Positions 31,863 to 40,579 of a stretch of 64,000 bases of DNA are shown piece after piece. Below the pieces are notes generated by a model. The model was not told where the DNA came from, searched no databases, and was given only the letters and a program-made list of their open reading frames with translations. The DNA is from Deinococcus sp. Arct2-2 (GTDB taxonomy: Bacteria > Deinococcota > Deinococci > Deinococcales > Deinococcaceae): contig NZ_SSNW01000006.1 of assembly GCF_004801315.1 (NCBI RefSeq), positions 1 through 64,000 on the forward strand, given 5' to 3'. Positions within the stretch are counted from its first letter, which is position 1. Each line of letters begins with the position of its first letter. The position numbers were made by a program, and so were the translations under genes.

Positions 31863-32516
31863 GTGGTTACTCTTGCTCGCGCCCGATCCGACAGCGCTAA
31901 AGAAGCGCGGCGGGCCGATATCCTGCATCAAACGCTGACGCTGTGGCAGACGCACCGCTATGAAGACGTGACGCTGCAAGCCGTCGCGGGGCGCGTGGGC
32001 CTCACCAAGCCTGCGCTGTACGGCTATTTTCCCACCAAAGAAACGCTGTTTCTCGCGCTGTACGAGGAAGTGTTGGGCGCGTGGCTGCACGCTCTGACGC
32101 GGCATCTGCGGTTAGGCGGCACGCACACCCCAGCCAGTCTCGCGGCGCTGGTCTGTACCCTGCTGGCCGAACACGCCGCCCTCACGCGCCTGATTCCACA
32201 CTTGGCGGGCCTGCTGGAGCGCAATATCAGCCAAGACCGCGCCAGTGCCCATAAGGGATGGTTGCTGGGGCAGTTGCAGCCGCTTGCGCCACTCTTGGAG
32301 GGTGCGCTACCCGGTCTGCCCCCCGGTGCCAGCTTGCAACTCCTGACCTACACACAGGCGTTGGTGGCGGGCCTGTATCCGATGTCTGACCCTGCGCCCG
32401 CCGTACAGGCCGCCTTGCAAGACCCAGAGTTGCAGCCGTTGTGCGTACAATTTGGCCTCGCCTTGCAAGAAGCCCTGACGGCGCTGTATACGGGCATGTG
32501 CCAGAACCAACCCTAA
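31863..32516 (+). CDS. TetR/AcrR-family regulator
   Basis: A 217-residue regulator. The helix-turn-helix reads LQAVAGRVGLTKPALYGYFP with TKETLF after it, typical of TetR. The C-terminal ligand domain is not assignable. The GTG start directly follows a full promoter (TTGACT-17-TCTAAT, six-base gap), so the mRNA is leaderless. It probably controls the divergent SDR gene and itself. Confidence 0.88.
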   Translation: MVTLARARSDSAKEARRADILHQTLTLWQTHRYEDVTLQAVAGRVGLTKPALYGYFPTKETLFLALYEEVLGAWLHALTRHLRLGGTHTPASLAALVCTLLAEHAALTRLIPHLAGLLERNISQDRASAHKGWLLGQLQPLAPLLEGALPGLPPGASLQLLTYTQALVAGLYPMSDPAPAVQAALQDPELQPLCVQFGLALQEALTALYTGMCQNQP

Positions 32517-32703
32517 GCTCTGGGTTGTGGCCTGAGACATGACTGCCCCCCTCATGTTGTCGAACCGAGTTTCATGCTTCACGGCCCATCGCCCAAAGTT
32601 TTTCTTCCGTCCGATTTCTCAACAGGCTTCATCCACTGCAAAGATTGACCAAGTGTCAAGCTTGCTCTGAAACTTCTTTGACACTGGCAGCGTACTGTGT
32701 GGC

Positions 32704-33270
32704 ATGAGTCAACCCGCACCCTCGGCCCCCACAGACACCGTTGCCCAAATGATTCCTCAGAGTATGGCGGTGCTGACGCGCCCTAGCCCCAACACCTTCG
32801 AACTGTACGAGCGTCGCGGCGGCATGACGCAAGCGGCCATTTACGTCGTTTTGGCGGCATTGGTTTCAGGCATTATCGCCGGAATCTTCGCCCCGCTGCA
32901 CGATCTCAACCTGTTCTCTCAGTTCTTTAGCCGCCTGATTGCCATTCCTGTTCAGTTCGCTATCTTTGTGGCCGCCGTCTACCTGATCGGCAAGCATTTG
33001 TTTAAAGGCACAGGCACGCCCTCCGAAGTCGCCTATACCTTCGCGCTGTTCTTCGTGCCGCTCAGTATCGTCGGAACCCTGATTGGCATCATTCCTATTC
33101 TGGGTTGGATCGCGGGCCTCATCATTTCTGTTGCAATGGTCTTTTTCGGCTTTTTGGCGGTGCAGTCCAGCATGAATTTGCGTGACCAAACCCAAGCCGC
33201 CGTGACGCTAGTTTTGTCGGGCTTGGCCTATTGGATTGTTGGAGCCATCGTGATCGGTATCCTGCTTTAA
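32704..33270 (+). CDS. Yip1-family membrane protein
   Basis: A 188-residue integral membrane protein with about five hydrophobic segments, for example [20 protein letters not shown] and [20 protein letters not shown]. The pattern (soluble N-terminus, then short helices) fits the Yip1/DUF1282 family. Function unknown. TACTGT ends five bases before the ATG, and TTGACA is nearby but wrongly spaced. A strong terminator follows. Confidence 0.72.
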   Translation: MSQPAPSAPTDTVAQMIPQSMAVLTRPSPNTFELYERRGGMTQAAIYVVLAALVSGIIAGIFAPLHDLNLFSQFFSRLIAIPVQFAIFVAAVYLIGKHLFKGTGTPSEVAYTFALFFVPLSIVGTLIGIIPILGWIAGLIISVAMVFFGFLAVQSSMNLRDQTQAAVTLVLSGLAYWIVGAIVIGILL

Positions 33271-33311
33271 CCTTCCAGCAGATTCCGGTAAGTCTGAACG
33301 ACAACTATAAG

Positions 33312-33350
33312 AGCAGGGGCCAAAGTTCTATGCTTTGGCCCCTGCTTTTG
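33312..33350. terminator. Bidirectional terminator
   Basis: AGCAGGGGCCAAAG (33312-33325) pairs perfectly with CTTTGGCCCCTGCT (33333-33346) around a seven-base loop, then TTTTGCT. It lies between the Yip1 gene and the convergent ribF. Confidence 0.85.
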
Positions 33351-34247
33351 CTACTTCACGCCCACCAACGCCGCCCGTGCATTGGCTGCGTCTTGCTGCA
33401 ACTGGGCTTTCAGGGCGTCCAGACCGCTGAATTTTTGTTCTCCACGCAGGTGGGCGAAGAACTTGATGTGCAACTCTTGGCCGTACAAGTCACCCTCGTA
33501 GTCGAACAGATGCACTTCGAAGCGGCGGGTGGTGCCGTTGACTGTAGGCCGGAAGCCCACGTTTGCCATGCCGTGCCAGCGCCCGTGATCGCCAATCGCC
33601 ACTACCGCGAAGACGCCCATCGGCAGCGCTTTGCCGTCTGGAACGCTGATGTTGGCAGTCGGCCAGCCGATGGTGCGGCCCAACTGATCGCCGTGAACCA
33701 CCACGCCCTGTGCGTCGTAATGGCGGCCCAGCAAGCGACGTGCGCCGTCTACGTCGCCTGTTTTCAGGTATTCCCGAATGCGCGTACTTTTAATGTCCTC
33801 GCCGCCCAGCCCATGAATTGGCACGATCACTACTTCCGGCGCAACTTCGGCCAAGTCTGCCGCGCTGCCTGCCCGCCCACGCCCAAAATGGAAGTCTTCG
33901 CCCACGACGACTGTGCGGGGCCGCAGTAGCCGCAGATCACCCAAAAATGCGTCTTTAGGGCGGGCGGCAAATTCGGCGGTAAACGGCACAGCCACCGTTT
34001 CGTCCACGCCGTAGCGGGCCAACAATTCCAACTTTTCGGGCAGAGTCGACAGGAATTCCACGCCCTGAGTCAGCACGCGGGTCGGTGGGTCGAAGGTATA
34101 CACCACGCTGGGTACGCGGTGTTCCCGTGCTTTGGCCTTCAGTTGGGCAATCAGGGCTTGGTGGCCCAAGTGAATACCGTCGAAGCTGCCGATGGCGACT
34201 ACCGTTTCGGTGTCGGGGCGCTGACCGGGGGAAATGAAGGTCTTCAC
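33351..34247 (-). CDS. ribF: Bifunctional riboflavin kinase/FAD synthetase
   Basis: RibF (298 aa) makes FMN and FAD. The N-terminal nucleotidyltransferase shows AIGSFDGIHLGHQALIAQLK. The C-terminal kinase domain shows GRTIGWPTANISVPDGKALP. It overlaps the Nudix gene by four bases (ATGA), so the two are co-translated. Confidence 0.95.
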   Translation of the reverse strand: MKTFISPGQRPDTETVVAIGSFDGIHLGHQALIAQLKAKAREHRVPSVVYTFDPPTRVLTQGVEFLSTLPEKLELLARYGVDETVAVPFTAEFAARPKDAFLGDLRLLRPRTVVVGEDFHFGRGRAGSAADLAEVAPEVVIVPIHGLGGEDIKSTRIREYLKTGDVDGARRLLGRHYDAQGVVVHGDQLGRTIGWPTANISVPDGKALPMGVFAVVAIGDHGRWHGMANVGFRPTVNGTTRRFEVHLFDYEGDLYGQELHIKFFAHLRGEQKFSGLDALKAQLQQDAANARAALVGVK

Positions 34248-34765
34248 TGCGCCGCACCTGCCGCCAGCAGTTGCACGCCAAACAGGGCCGCCGTGATCGT
34301 GGCCGCGCTGCCCACCAGCGTGCCGTCACGCAGGCCGTCCAGTACAGCTTGTGGGCGCATCCACAGCACTTCTATCTCCTCGTCGTCGTCCATCGGTAGG
34401 CGGGAGTCGCGCAGGTTGCGGGCGGCAAACACGTACAGCAGTTCGTCGCAAAAGCCGGGGCTGGAGTAGAACTGTGTCAGCAGCGTCATCTCGGCGTCTA
34501 GGCCCGCTTCTTCCTGAAGTTCGCGGCGGGCGGCCTGCTCCGGCGTTTCGCCCTCGTCGATCAGCCCTGCCGGGGCTTCTACCGTGTGCGCATTCACGGC
34601 CCGCCTAAGCTGACGCACCAGCAGCATTTCGCCCGCGTCGTTCAGGGCCAAAATAGACACCGCAGCGGCATGCCGGATCACTTCCCATTTGCCTTCTTGC
34701 AGTTCCAGACGCAAAATCCGCCCGTCATAGATGACCTGTGTGCCGCCTGCCTGCGAATCGCTCAT
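34244..34765 (-). CDS. Nudix hydrolase, ADP-ribose pyrophosphatase type
   Basis: A 173-residue Nudix protein. The box starts AGLIDEGETPEQAARRELQE and ends EAGL, and FYSSPGFCDELLYVFAARNL fits ADP-ribose pyrophosphatases. The frame is open much further, but ATG 34765 has CAGAAT ending six bases upstream and gives a standard N-terminus. The divergent dGTPase gene has the same CAGAAT-N6-ATG arrangement. Confidence 0.88.
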   Translation of the reverse strand: MSDSQAGGTQVIYDGRILRLELQEGKWEVIRHAAAVSILALNDAGEMLLVRQLRRAVNAHTVEAPAGLIDEGETPEQAARRELQEEAGLDAEMTLLTQFYSSPGFCDELLYVFAARNLRDSRLPMDDDEEIEVLWMRPQAVLDGLRDGTLVGSAATITAALFGVQLLAAGAAQ

Positions 34766-34864
34766 GGCTGCATTCTGGCAGAGCGGCAGACCGGGGAAGC
34801 AGGCAGCGTTACGGTTTCTTGGCGTTTTGGCCCCCGCTGCCGCGCCATCTGCCAGAATCGCCGC

Positions 34865-35995
34865 ATGTTGACCCGCCAGCAGTTGGAGGCGCGAGAGGCG
34901 GCCACCCTCGCGCCCTACGCGACCTTCAGCGCCGATTCGCAGGGGCGGGCCTACCCGGAAGCCGAAAGCACGACCCGCACGGCGTTTCAAAAAGACCGTG
35001 ACCGCGTGCTGCACACCACTGCTTTTCGGCGGCTGGAGGCCAAAACGCAGGTGTTTCTGAACGCCCAAAACGCACAGGGCGACCATTACCGCACCCGCCT
35101 GACGCACACGCTGGAAGTGGGGCAAGTGGCCCGCTCGGTGGCGCTGACCTTGGGCCTCAACGAAACGCTGGCCGAAACGTTGGCCTTGGCGCACGATTTG
35201 GGCCACCCACCCTTCGGACATGCGGGCGAACGAGTACTGAACGCCCTGATGACCGAACACGGCGGCCCGAATGACGGCGGCTTTGACCACAACGCGCAGG
35301 CCCGCCGAATCGTGACCCTGCTGGAAGACCGCTACGCCGACTTCCCCGGCCTGAACCTGACCCATGAAACGCTGGACGGCCTGAACAAGCATGACCGCGC
35401 CGGATTGGAGAGGCCCAGTCTGGAAGCCCAGTTGGTAGACGCCGCCGACGCGCTGGCCTATACCGCCCACGACTTGGATGACGGCCTGCGAAGTGGCCTG
35501 ATCACGCCCGCTCAACTGGCCGAATTGCCGCTCTGGAACGAACTCTTGGCCCGCGTGCCTACCGCCGCCCCCGACCTGACCGAGCGAGACCGCCGCACCC
35601 TGCACCGCGAGCTACTGGGCTGGCTGATTTCTGACCTGACCGAGTCCAGCGACGCGGCGATTGCCGCCAGCGGGGTTGCGACGGCGCAGGCCGCCCGCCA
35701 ACATCCCGCAGGCCTGATCATCTACAGCCCTGCTATGCGTGAGCTGCTGCGCGGCACGGCCACTTTTCTGCGCGGGAACCTGTACCGACACTGGAGAGTC
35801 GAACTGCAAGTGGAGCAGGCCACGCGGGTGCTGGAAACGATGTTCCGGGCTTTTCTGGCCCGCCCGTCTATGCTGCCCCCCACCGTCCGTGCCCGTGCCG
35901 AGGCCGAGGGCTTGCCCCGCGCTGTGTGCGACTTCGTGGCCGGAATGACAGACCGCTACGCGCTGGAAATGCACGGCCTGATCACGCCGCCCTGA
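34865..35995 (+). CDS. dgt: dGTPase-family deoxynucleotide triphosphohydrolase
   Basis: A 376-residue HD-domain triphosphohydrolase that cuts dNTPs to deoxynucleosides and tripolyphosphate. Metal motifs are LTHTLEVGQVAR (His), ALAHDLGHPPFGHAGE (His-Asp) and VDAADALAYTAHDLDD (Asp). The length fits the shorter dGTPase-like group. CAGAAT ends six bases before ATG 34865 and there is no ribosome binding site. The open frame upstream is antisense to the Nudix gene and is not used. Confidence 0.92.
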   Translation: MLTRQQLEAREAATLAPYATFSADSQGRAYPEAESTTRTAFQKDRDRVLHTTAFRRLEAKTQVFLNAQNAQGDHYRTRLTHTLEVGQVARSVALTLGLNETLAETLALAHDLGHPPFGHAGERVLNALMTEHGGPNDGGFDHNAQARRIVTLLEDRYADFPGLNLTHETLDGLNKHDRAGLERPSLEAQLVDAADALAYTAHDLDDGLRSGLITPAQLAELPLWNELLARVPTAAPDLTERDRRTLHRELLGWLISDLTESSDAAIAASGVATAQAARQHPAGLIIYSPAMRELLRGTATFLRGNLYRHWRVELQVEQATRVLETMFRAFLARPSMLPPTVRARAEAEGLPRAVCDFVAGMTDRYALEMHGLITPP

Positions 35996-36015
35996 GTCTG
36001 GGGCCGCCTTGCCCG

Positions 36016-36044
36016 TTGACACTCCGCCCCGCCCCTGATACATT
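36016..36044 (+). promoter_or_regulatory. Promoter of the tRNA-Ile gene
   Basis: TTGACA (36016-36021), a 17-base spacer and TACATT (36039-36044). The -10 ends 84 bases before the tRNA, so a 5' leader is removed by processing. It is among the best sigma-70-type promoters in the window. Confidence 0.75.
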
Positions 36045-36128
36045 GATCCCCGCCCGCCAGAACGGGGGCGCAGCGTGAGAATGCTGCTTTAATGTTGGTT
36101 AACTGTGTTGATCGAATGCAGTCGGTGC

Positions 36129-36205
<77 letters not shown>

Positions 36206-36216
36206 AGAGAGAAATT

Positions 36217-36239
36217 CCCCGTCCTAGGCGGGGTTTTTT
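36217..36239 (+). terminator. Terminator of tRNA-Ile
   Basis: CCCCG (36217-36221), loop TCCTAGG, CGGGG (36229-36233), then six T. Confidence 0.88.
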
Positions 36240-36404
36240 GTTGTTTGTACTGTAGGGCTTCGAGTATACATTCGGCTGGATGGTGGCGGAAGCGTAGGGT
36301 CACCAGCTCGGCAGCTTGTCTGCACCGCACACCTCCACCCGGCAGCACAACGCCGGAGCTTCTACCCACTCCGGCATTGTGTTCTGGCTTTGTATTTCCT
36401 GCCC

Positions 36405-37406
36405 TCAAATCAAGCTCAGTTGCTCGCCGCCTTCCAAATGGGCCAGATGCTCGGGCAAGTTGCCGGGCTTGTCCATCACGATCTGCTCGGCTTTGTAGCT
36501 GCTGCGAACCAGCGGCCCCGACACGATTTCTAGGAAGCCCAACTTCATGCCTTCCTCGCGGATGTCGTCGAATTCGGCGGGCGACACGTAGCGCACCACA
36601 GGCAAATGGTGCATGGTGGGGCGCAGATATTGCCCGAACGTCAGCACGTCTACCCCGGCGGCGCGGCAGTCGCGCATCGCCTCGCTGATTTCCTCTCTGG
36701 TTTCGCCCAGTCCCAGCATGATGCTGGTTTTGGTGATCACATCGGGGCGGGCCGCTTTGGCATGGGCCAGCACCGCCAGCGTCTGGTCATAGCTGGCCCG
36801 AATATCGCGCACCGGGTGGGTCAGGCGGCGCACCGTTTCGATGTTCTGGGCGTAGGTATCCACGCCGCTCTCCAGCACCAGATCAACGCAGTGGGTGTTG
36901 CCGCCAAAGTCGGGCGTCAGGGCTTCCACACGGGTTTCGGGATTCACGCGCTTGATGGCCTGCACGGTTTTGGCAAAGTGATACGCGCCGCCGTCGGGCA
37001 AATCGTCGCGGTCAACGCTGGTCAGCACCACGTATTTCAATCCCATCAGGCGCACAGAGTCGGCCACGCCAGCGGGTTCGTCCAAGTCCAGTTTGCCCAT
37101 CGGATTGCCCGTGTCTACCGCGCAAAAGCGGCAAGCGCGGGTGCAAATATGGCCCATCAGCATGAAGGTGGCCGTGCCCCGGCTCCAGCATTCGCCGATG
37201 TTGGGGCACATCGCTTCCTCGCAGACCGTGTGCAGGCGGTGTTCCTTCACGATTTTCCGCACTTCCCCGAACACCTGCCCGGTGGGAATGGTCACCTTCA
37301 GCCAGTCGGGTTTCTTGTCGCGCACAGGCACGCTGTCTTTGCGGTAGATGCCGTTTTTGATGAATTTGGGTTCGGGGGCGGCTGGGTTGCTTGGTTCGTG
37401 CGTCAT
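36405..37406 (-). CDS. lipA: Lipoyl synthase LipA
   Basis: LipA (333 aa), a radical SAM enzyme inserting sulfur into octanoylated proteins. Auxiliary cluster motif [13 protein letters not shown] and radical SAM motif [10 protein letters not shown] are complete. The frame is open 67 codons earlier, but ATG 37406 overlaps the lipB stop as ATGA and gives a normal N-terminus. A hairpin at about 36348-36379 (CAATGCCGGAG/CTCCGGCGTTG) lies just past the stop. Confidence 0.95.
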   Translation of the reverse strand: MTHEPSNPAAPEPKFIKNGIYRKDSVPVRDKKPDWLKVTIPTGQVFGEVRKIVKEHRLHTVCEEAMCPNIGECWSRGTATFMLMGHICTRACRFCAVDTGNPMGKLDLDEPAGVADSVRLMGLKYVVLTSVDRDDLPDGGAYHFAKTVQAIKRVNPETRVEALTPDFGGNTHCVDLVLESGVDTYAQNIETVRRLTHPVRDIRASYDQTLAVLAHAKAARPDVITKTSIMLGLGETREEISEAMRDCRAAGVDVLTFGQYLRPTMHHLPVVRYVSPAEFDDIREEGMKLGFLEIVSGPLVRSSYKAEQIVMDKPGNLPEHLAHLEGGEQLSLI

Positions 37407-38191
37407 GCGTTGGCTCCCTGTAGGGGTTGGTTGAGAGTTGGAGAAGCAGTTGGAATGTCCGGTAAAGTCCAGTCGTAAGCGGCAAAAGTGGTGTGGAAGG
37501 CAGAGATCAGGGCGGCTTTGGCCTCGGCAATACTGGCCGTGCGTTCGATGCCGCGTAATTGGTATTCGCGCTGCACGCTGGTCATGTGGGTGCCACTCAG
37601 GCCACACGGCACGATCAGGTCGAAGTGTTGCAAGTTGGTGGTCACGTTCAGGCCCAGCCCGTGCAACGCCACATTCTTCTGCACCGCCACGCCAAAAGAA
37701 CAGATTTTTTGCTCGTAGCTCAGGCCGTTCACTTCACGCGGATTCACGTACACGCCCGCGTAACCGGGATTGGGGCGGGCGTCGGGCAGACCGAGCGCGG
37801 TCAGGGCGTGCAGGGTGGCGCCTTCCAGCAGGCGCAAAAAGTCTGCAACCCGCCGCCCCACCGGAAAAATCGCGTAGGCCACCAGTTGGCCGGGGCCGTG
37901 ATAGGTCACGTCGCCGCCGCGCTCTACCTCCAGCACCTCTATGCCCTGCGCGGCCAGATACTCCCGCGTGACCACGATATTGCTGCCCTCACGCGCTTTG
38001 CGGCCCAGCGTCAGCACAGGCGGATGCTCCAGCAGCAGCAGCGCAGGCCGCCCGCCCGCCGCCACCCGCGCATGGTGCGCCTTTTGCAAGTCCCACGCTT
38101 CCCGGTACAGCATCACGCCCAAATCAAGCACGTCAAACGCGCCCATATTCGCTTGCCCAGCAGCTTCAAGTTGTCCCGCTAAAGCGTTCAC
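37403..38191 (-). CDS. lipB: Octanoyl transferase LipB
   Basis: LipB (262 aa from GTG 38191) moves octanoyl groups from ACP to lipoyl domains. [18 protein letters not shown], the Lys in KICSFGVAV and the catalytic Cys in [10 protein letters not shown] are present. The frame is open to GTG 38260. I choose 38191 because TACAAT (38199-38204 complement) ends seven bases upstream with a TTGGGC at 16 bases spacing. ATG 38146 is another option. Operon with lipA. Confidence 0.88.
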   Translation of the reverse strand: MNALAGQLEAAGQANMGAFDVLDLGVMLYREAWDLQKAHHARVAAGGRPALLLLEHPPVLTLGRKAREGSNIVVTREYLAAQGIEVLEVERGGDVTYHGPGQLVAYAIFPVGRRVADFLRLLEGATLHALTALGLPDARPNPGYAGVYVNPREVNGLSYEQKICSFGVAVQKNVALHGLGLNVTTNLQHFDLIVPCGLSGTHMTSVQREYQLRGIERTASIAEAKAALISAFHTTFAAYDWTLPDIPTASPTLNQPLQGANA

Positions 38192-38342
38192 ATCCAGAAT
38201 TGTACGCCCACAGCGCCACTGCCCAAGGTGTGAAGGGGCTGTATTTGCGTGCAGATTCACCAGTTTGGGTGGTGAAACAAGTCGTGTGTGGTGGTAGGCA
38301 CGGGGAAAAGTACGGTGCTGGGGTGTCCGGTGGGGATGGACG

Positions 38343-38384
38343 GAGAGGCGTCTAAGGGTCTAAAGGTCGAGGGTCTAAGGTGCT
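38343..38384 (+). repeat. GTCTAAGG tandem repeat (family C), solo copy
   Basis: GCGTCTAAGGGTCTAAAGG followed by TCGAGGGTCTAAGGTGC. The same unit forms the ends of the elements at 30643-30877 and 18705-18842. Here it stands alone, 76 bases before an IS630-type element. Confidence 0.6.
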
Positions 38385-38471
38385 GGGCCGGGGACGGTTG
38401 CTGGTTGGAACGGGCTTCCGCTTCGGCCCTTGCCCTTCCTTATACCCTTTATACCCTTATACGGACTCCGA

Positions 38472-38996
38472 TTAGTTGGTTGAGAGAGGCCACCAGTGGA
38501 AGAGGGTGTGCTGGGTGAGGAGGTCCGGCTGTGTTTCGAGCCAGGCGCAGCGGTCGGCCAGCACGTCAGAGAAATCGTCCAGCGTGTCGAATGCCCGATG
38601 AGCCACGGTGGCGTCGGTGAGCGCCCAGAGCCGCTCGGCGGGCTGCAACTCTGGGGCGTAGGGGGGCAGCGTGACGGTCTGGATGCCTGGGGGCTGTCCC
38701 TGCTCGGCAGGGACATGGAAACCGGCGCCGTCCTGGACCACGAGCACGTGATGGTCGGCGCCCGCGCCGACACTGTGGGCAAACGCCGTCATGACGGCAC
38801 TGTACGCTTGTTTGTTCAGGACGGGCACCAGCCAGAACCGGCTCTCGCCGGTTTCTGGATTGACGAACGCGTACAGATAAAGCCATTCGTAAGCGGGCTT
38901 GACCGGACAGGTAAACGGTTGACCTGTGGGCGCCCAGACCCGTCGGCGAATCGGTTTGAGACCCAACCGGTGTTCGTCCAAGCACCACAGGGACAC
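38472..38996 (-). CDS. IS630-type transposase, catalytic part (orfB frame)
   Basis: The DDE domain of the transposase (174 residues from the first ATG-like point). Catalytic residues are in CLDEHR, VQDGAGFH and QPAERLW (D, D, E). In the -1 frame the reading extends upstream through LTETLRRAERLHPRV to the slippery site at 39038-39044, so it is normally made as a fusion with orfA and not from its own start. Confidence 0.85.
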   Translation of the reverse strand: MSLWCLDEHRLGLKPIRRRVWAPTGQPFTCPVKPAYEWLYLYAFVNPETGESRFWLVPVLNKQAYSAVMTAFAHSVGAGADHHVLVVQDGAGFHVPAEQGQPPGIQTVTLPPYAPELQPAERLWALTDATVAHRAFDTLDDFSDVLADRCAWLETQPDLLTQHTLFHWWPLSTN

Positions 38997-39004
38997 CCGA
39001 GGAT

Positions 39005-39044
39005 GGAGACGCTCCGCACGGCGGAGCGTCTCCGTTAGCCCTTT
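39005..39044 (-). promoter_or_regulatory. -1 programmed frameshift signal of the IS630 transposase
   Basis: On the minus strand the heptamer AAAGGGC (39038-39044) fits X XXY YYZ with AAG and GGC as zero-frame codons. The orfA stop TAA follows at once (39035-39037). Four bases downstream a perfect 13-bp stem with a 3-base loop starts (arms 39021-39033 and 39005-39017, GCGGAGCGTCTCC on the plus strand of the right arm). Confidence 0.8.
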
Positions 39045-39517
39045 GTTTTGAAGTCGGCTTTGGCCGCCTCATCACCTTTCACGTGACGGGGTCGGGGTTT
39101 TTGTGGGGAGAACCCCGCCGCCCGCATGAATTCAGAGGTACGGCCCAAGTCCACCGTCTTACCAAACTGCTCGAGCACCCAGGTCTGCACGTCTTTGCCC
39201 GACCACACGATGCCCTGCTCAACATCCGCCTGCAATTGAGTCGCCAGCGCTTGTTGCTCCTCCGCGGTCAGCACGCGTGGTGCGCCCCGATTGCCCTGGC
39301 GCCCATCGCGCAGCCCCGCCAGACCCAACTCGCGATACCGCGCCATGAGTTCATAGGCGGTGAACTGACTGTACCGGGTCACGTGCAAGACCTCGCTCGG
39401 TCGCCGCCCTTCGGCGAGCAGCGCGAAGAAGTGCGCCCTGCGCCGTTCCACGGCACAGGAGCTCGCGGTGTAGAGCTGCCAGAAGACTTCGGCATCGTGT
39501 GCCAGGGGGGCCGTCAA
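39035..39517 (-). CDS. IS630-type transposase, DNA-binding part (orfA)
   Basis: A 160-residue helix-turn-helix protein: EVLHVTRYSQFTAYELMARY, then LRDGRQGNRGAPRVLTAEEQ and a winged C-terminal part, typical of the N-terminal half of IS630 transposases. The first codon is TTG with no clear ribosome binding site. It ends in KADFKTKG at the frameshift site, beyond which the -1 frame continues into the catalytic domain. Confidence 0.85.
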   Translation of the reverse strand: MTAPLAHDAEVFWQLYTASSCAVERRRAHFFALLAEGRRPSEVLHVTRYSQFTAYELMARYRELGLAGLRDGRQGNRGAPRVLTAEEQQALATQLQADVEQGIVWSGKDVQTWVLEQFGKTVDLGRTSEFMRAAGFSPQKPRPRHVKGDEAAKADFKTKG

Positions 39518-39593
39518 GAGGGTCTGTTTGATCCCCCTATTCTAAAGCTTTTTATTCGGAGCCCGTATTAGACGCCTTCCCACCCATCACACG

Positions 39594-40073
39594 TCACTGA
39601 TTCCGGCCAATACTCCCCCGCGCCACTTGGTCTTCTGTCCGGTCTTGCTCCAGCGCGATGCCAAAGGCGCTGATTTTCCCGGCTTTGTCAAAGCCTACCG
39701 TCAAGGCCCAGACCAACTTGGGAGCCTTCTGAAACGCAGCGCTGCGAATGTAATAGGTCACGCCTGCCCGCGTGAACGTCCGTTCCCGTACCACTTCCTG
39801 TTCTGCGCCGAAGTCGCGCACGCCCGTTTCCCGAAACTGCCGGAAGCCCGCCAGCGTGCCCCATTGCCCGCGCACATCGGCATTAAAGGCGTTCCACAAA
39901 TTATCCAGCTTCACCGCGTAGAACTCTTTCATCAGAGTGCGCCCGCGTGTCAGGGCTGTCTTTTCTGCGGCGGTGGGGGCGGCAGCGGCGGGCGTTTTTT
40001 GGGCCTCGGCAGGCGCGGTAGCCGTCAAGACCAGCAGCAATGCTCCGGCAGCGTGCGGGCGAATGGGATTCAT
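39594..40073 (-). CDS. Secreted protein, DUF3887-like
   Basis: A 159-residue protein with a signal peptide (AAGALLLVLTATAPAEA) and an Ala-rich linker. The folded part (about residues 40-150: LMKEFYAVKLDNLWNAFN and TYYIRSAAFQKAPKLVWALT) resembles the DUF3887/NTF2-like group, at low certainty. TACGCT ends five bases before the ATG, so it is leaderless. It lies between the IS630 element and acpS. Confidence 0.62.
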   Translation of the reverse strand: MNPIRPHAAGALLLVLTATAPAEAQKTPAAAAPTAAEKTALTRGRTLMKEFYAVKLDNLWNAFNADVRGQWGTLAGFRQFRETGVRDFGAEQEVVRERTFTRAGVTYYIRSAAFQKAPKLVWALTVGFDKAGKISAFGIALEQDRTEDQVARGSIGRNQ

Positions 40074-40156
40074 GGCCTAGCGTAAGCGCTCGCGGGCGGC
40101 GGTCATGTCAGCGGGGTGACGATTAGGGGGTGTGTGGCGGCGTGATAAAGGTTTGC

Positions 40157-40540
40157 TTACCGCTGTTCCAGAATGACCACTGCCGCCGCGTGTTCCCGCG
40201 TGTGCGTCAGGCTCAGGTGGGCCACCCAGCCGCGCTCCTGCATCTCGGCAGCGATGTGCGGCGCGAAGCCTAAAATAGGTGGCGCAAACGGAAACGGGCC
40301 GTCCGGCGTGCGCTCGCGCTCTACCCACACGTCGCGCCACCCATGCGGACGGGGCCACACCTTTTGAAAGGCTTCCTTGGCCGCAAACCGCGCCGCGAAA
40401 CTGGGCACCGGGTCGGCCAGCCCCGCGCAGTACGCCAACTCTAGAGGATGAAACAGCCGCTCGGTCCGCGCCCCTTCCCGCGCCAGCACGCCCCGGATGC
40501 GCTCTACTTCGATCAGGTCGTTTCCTATGGCGAGAATCAT
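40157..40540 (-). CDS. acpS: Holo-[acyl-carrier-protein] synthase
   Basis: AcpS (127 aa) transfers phosphopantetheine to ACP. The signature [14 protein letters not shown] and [15 protein letters not shown], with the Mg-binding Asp and Glu, are present. The C-terminal [14 protein letters not shown] is typical. TACACT ends seven bases before the ATG, a leaderless start. The product seems complete despite the IS5 element 39 bases upstream. Confidence 0.93.
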   Translation of the reverse strand: MILAIGNDLIEVERIRGVLAREGARTERLFHPLELAYCAGLADPVPSFAARFAAKEAFQKVWPRPHGWRDVWVERERTPDGPFPFAPPILGFAPHIAAEMQERGWVAHLSLTHTREHAAAVVILEQR

Positions 40541-40579
40541 TGGGGAAAGTGTAGGGCGCTGACGCGCCGTGAGTGGTTA

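Larger units (their letters stand above)
38460..39567 (-). mobile_element. IS630-type insertion sequence (about 1.1 kb)
   Basis: Ends are TACGGACTCCGATTA at 38460-38474 and, inverted at 39553-39567, TACGGGCTCCGAATA, terminal repeats with two differences over 15 bases. Each end begins with TA, the target duplication expected for IS630/Tc1-type elements. The transposase is split in two frames joined by a -1 frameshift site. The catalytic DDE residues are intact, so it may be active. Confidence 0.87.

Noticed and set aside
33282..33293. GGTAAGTCTGA as a third TetR operator
   Set aside because: It matches the operator-like repeat at 31790 but lies after the end of a gene and next to a terminator, not near a promoter. 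Probably chance.
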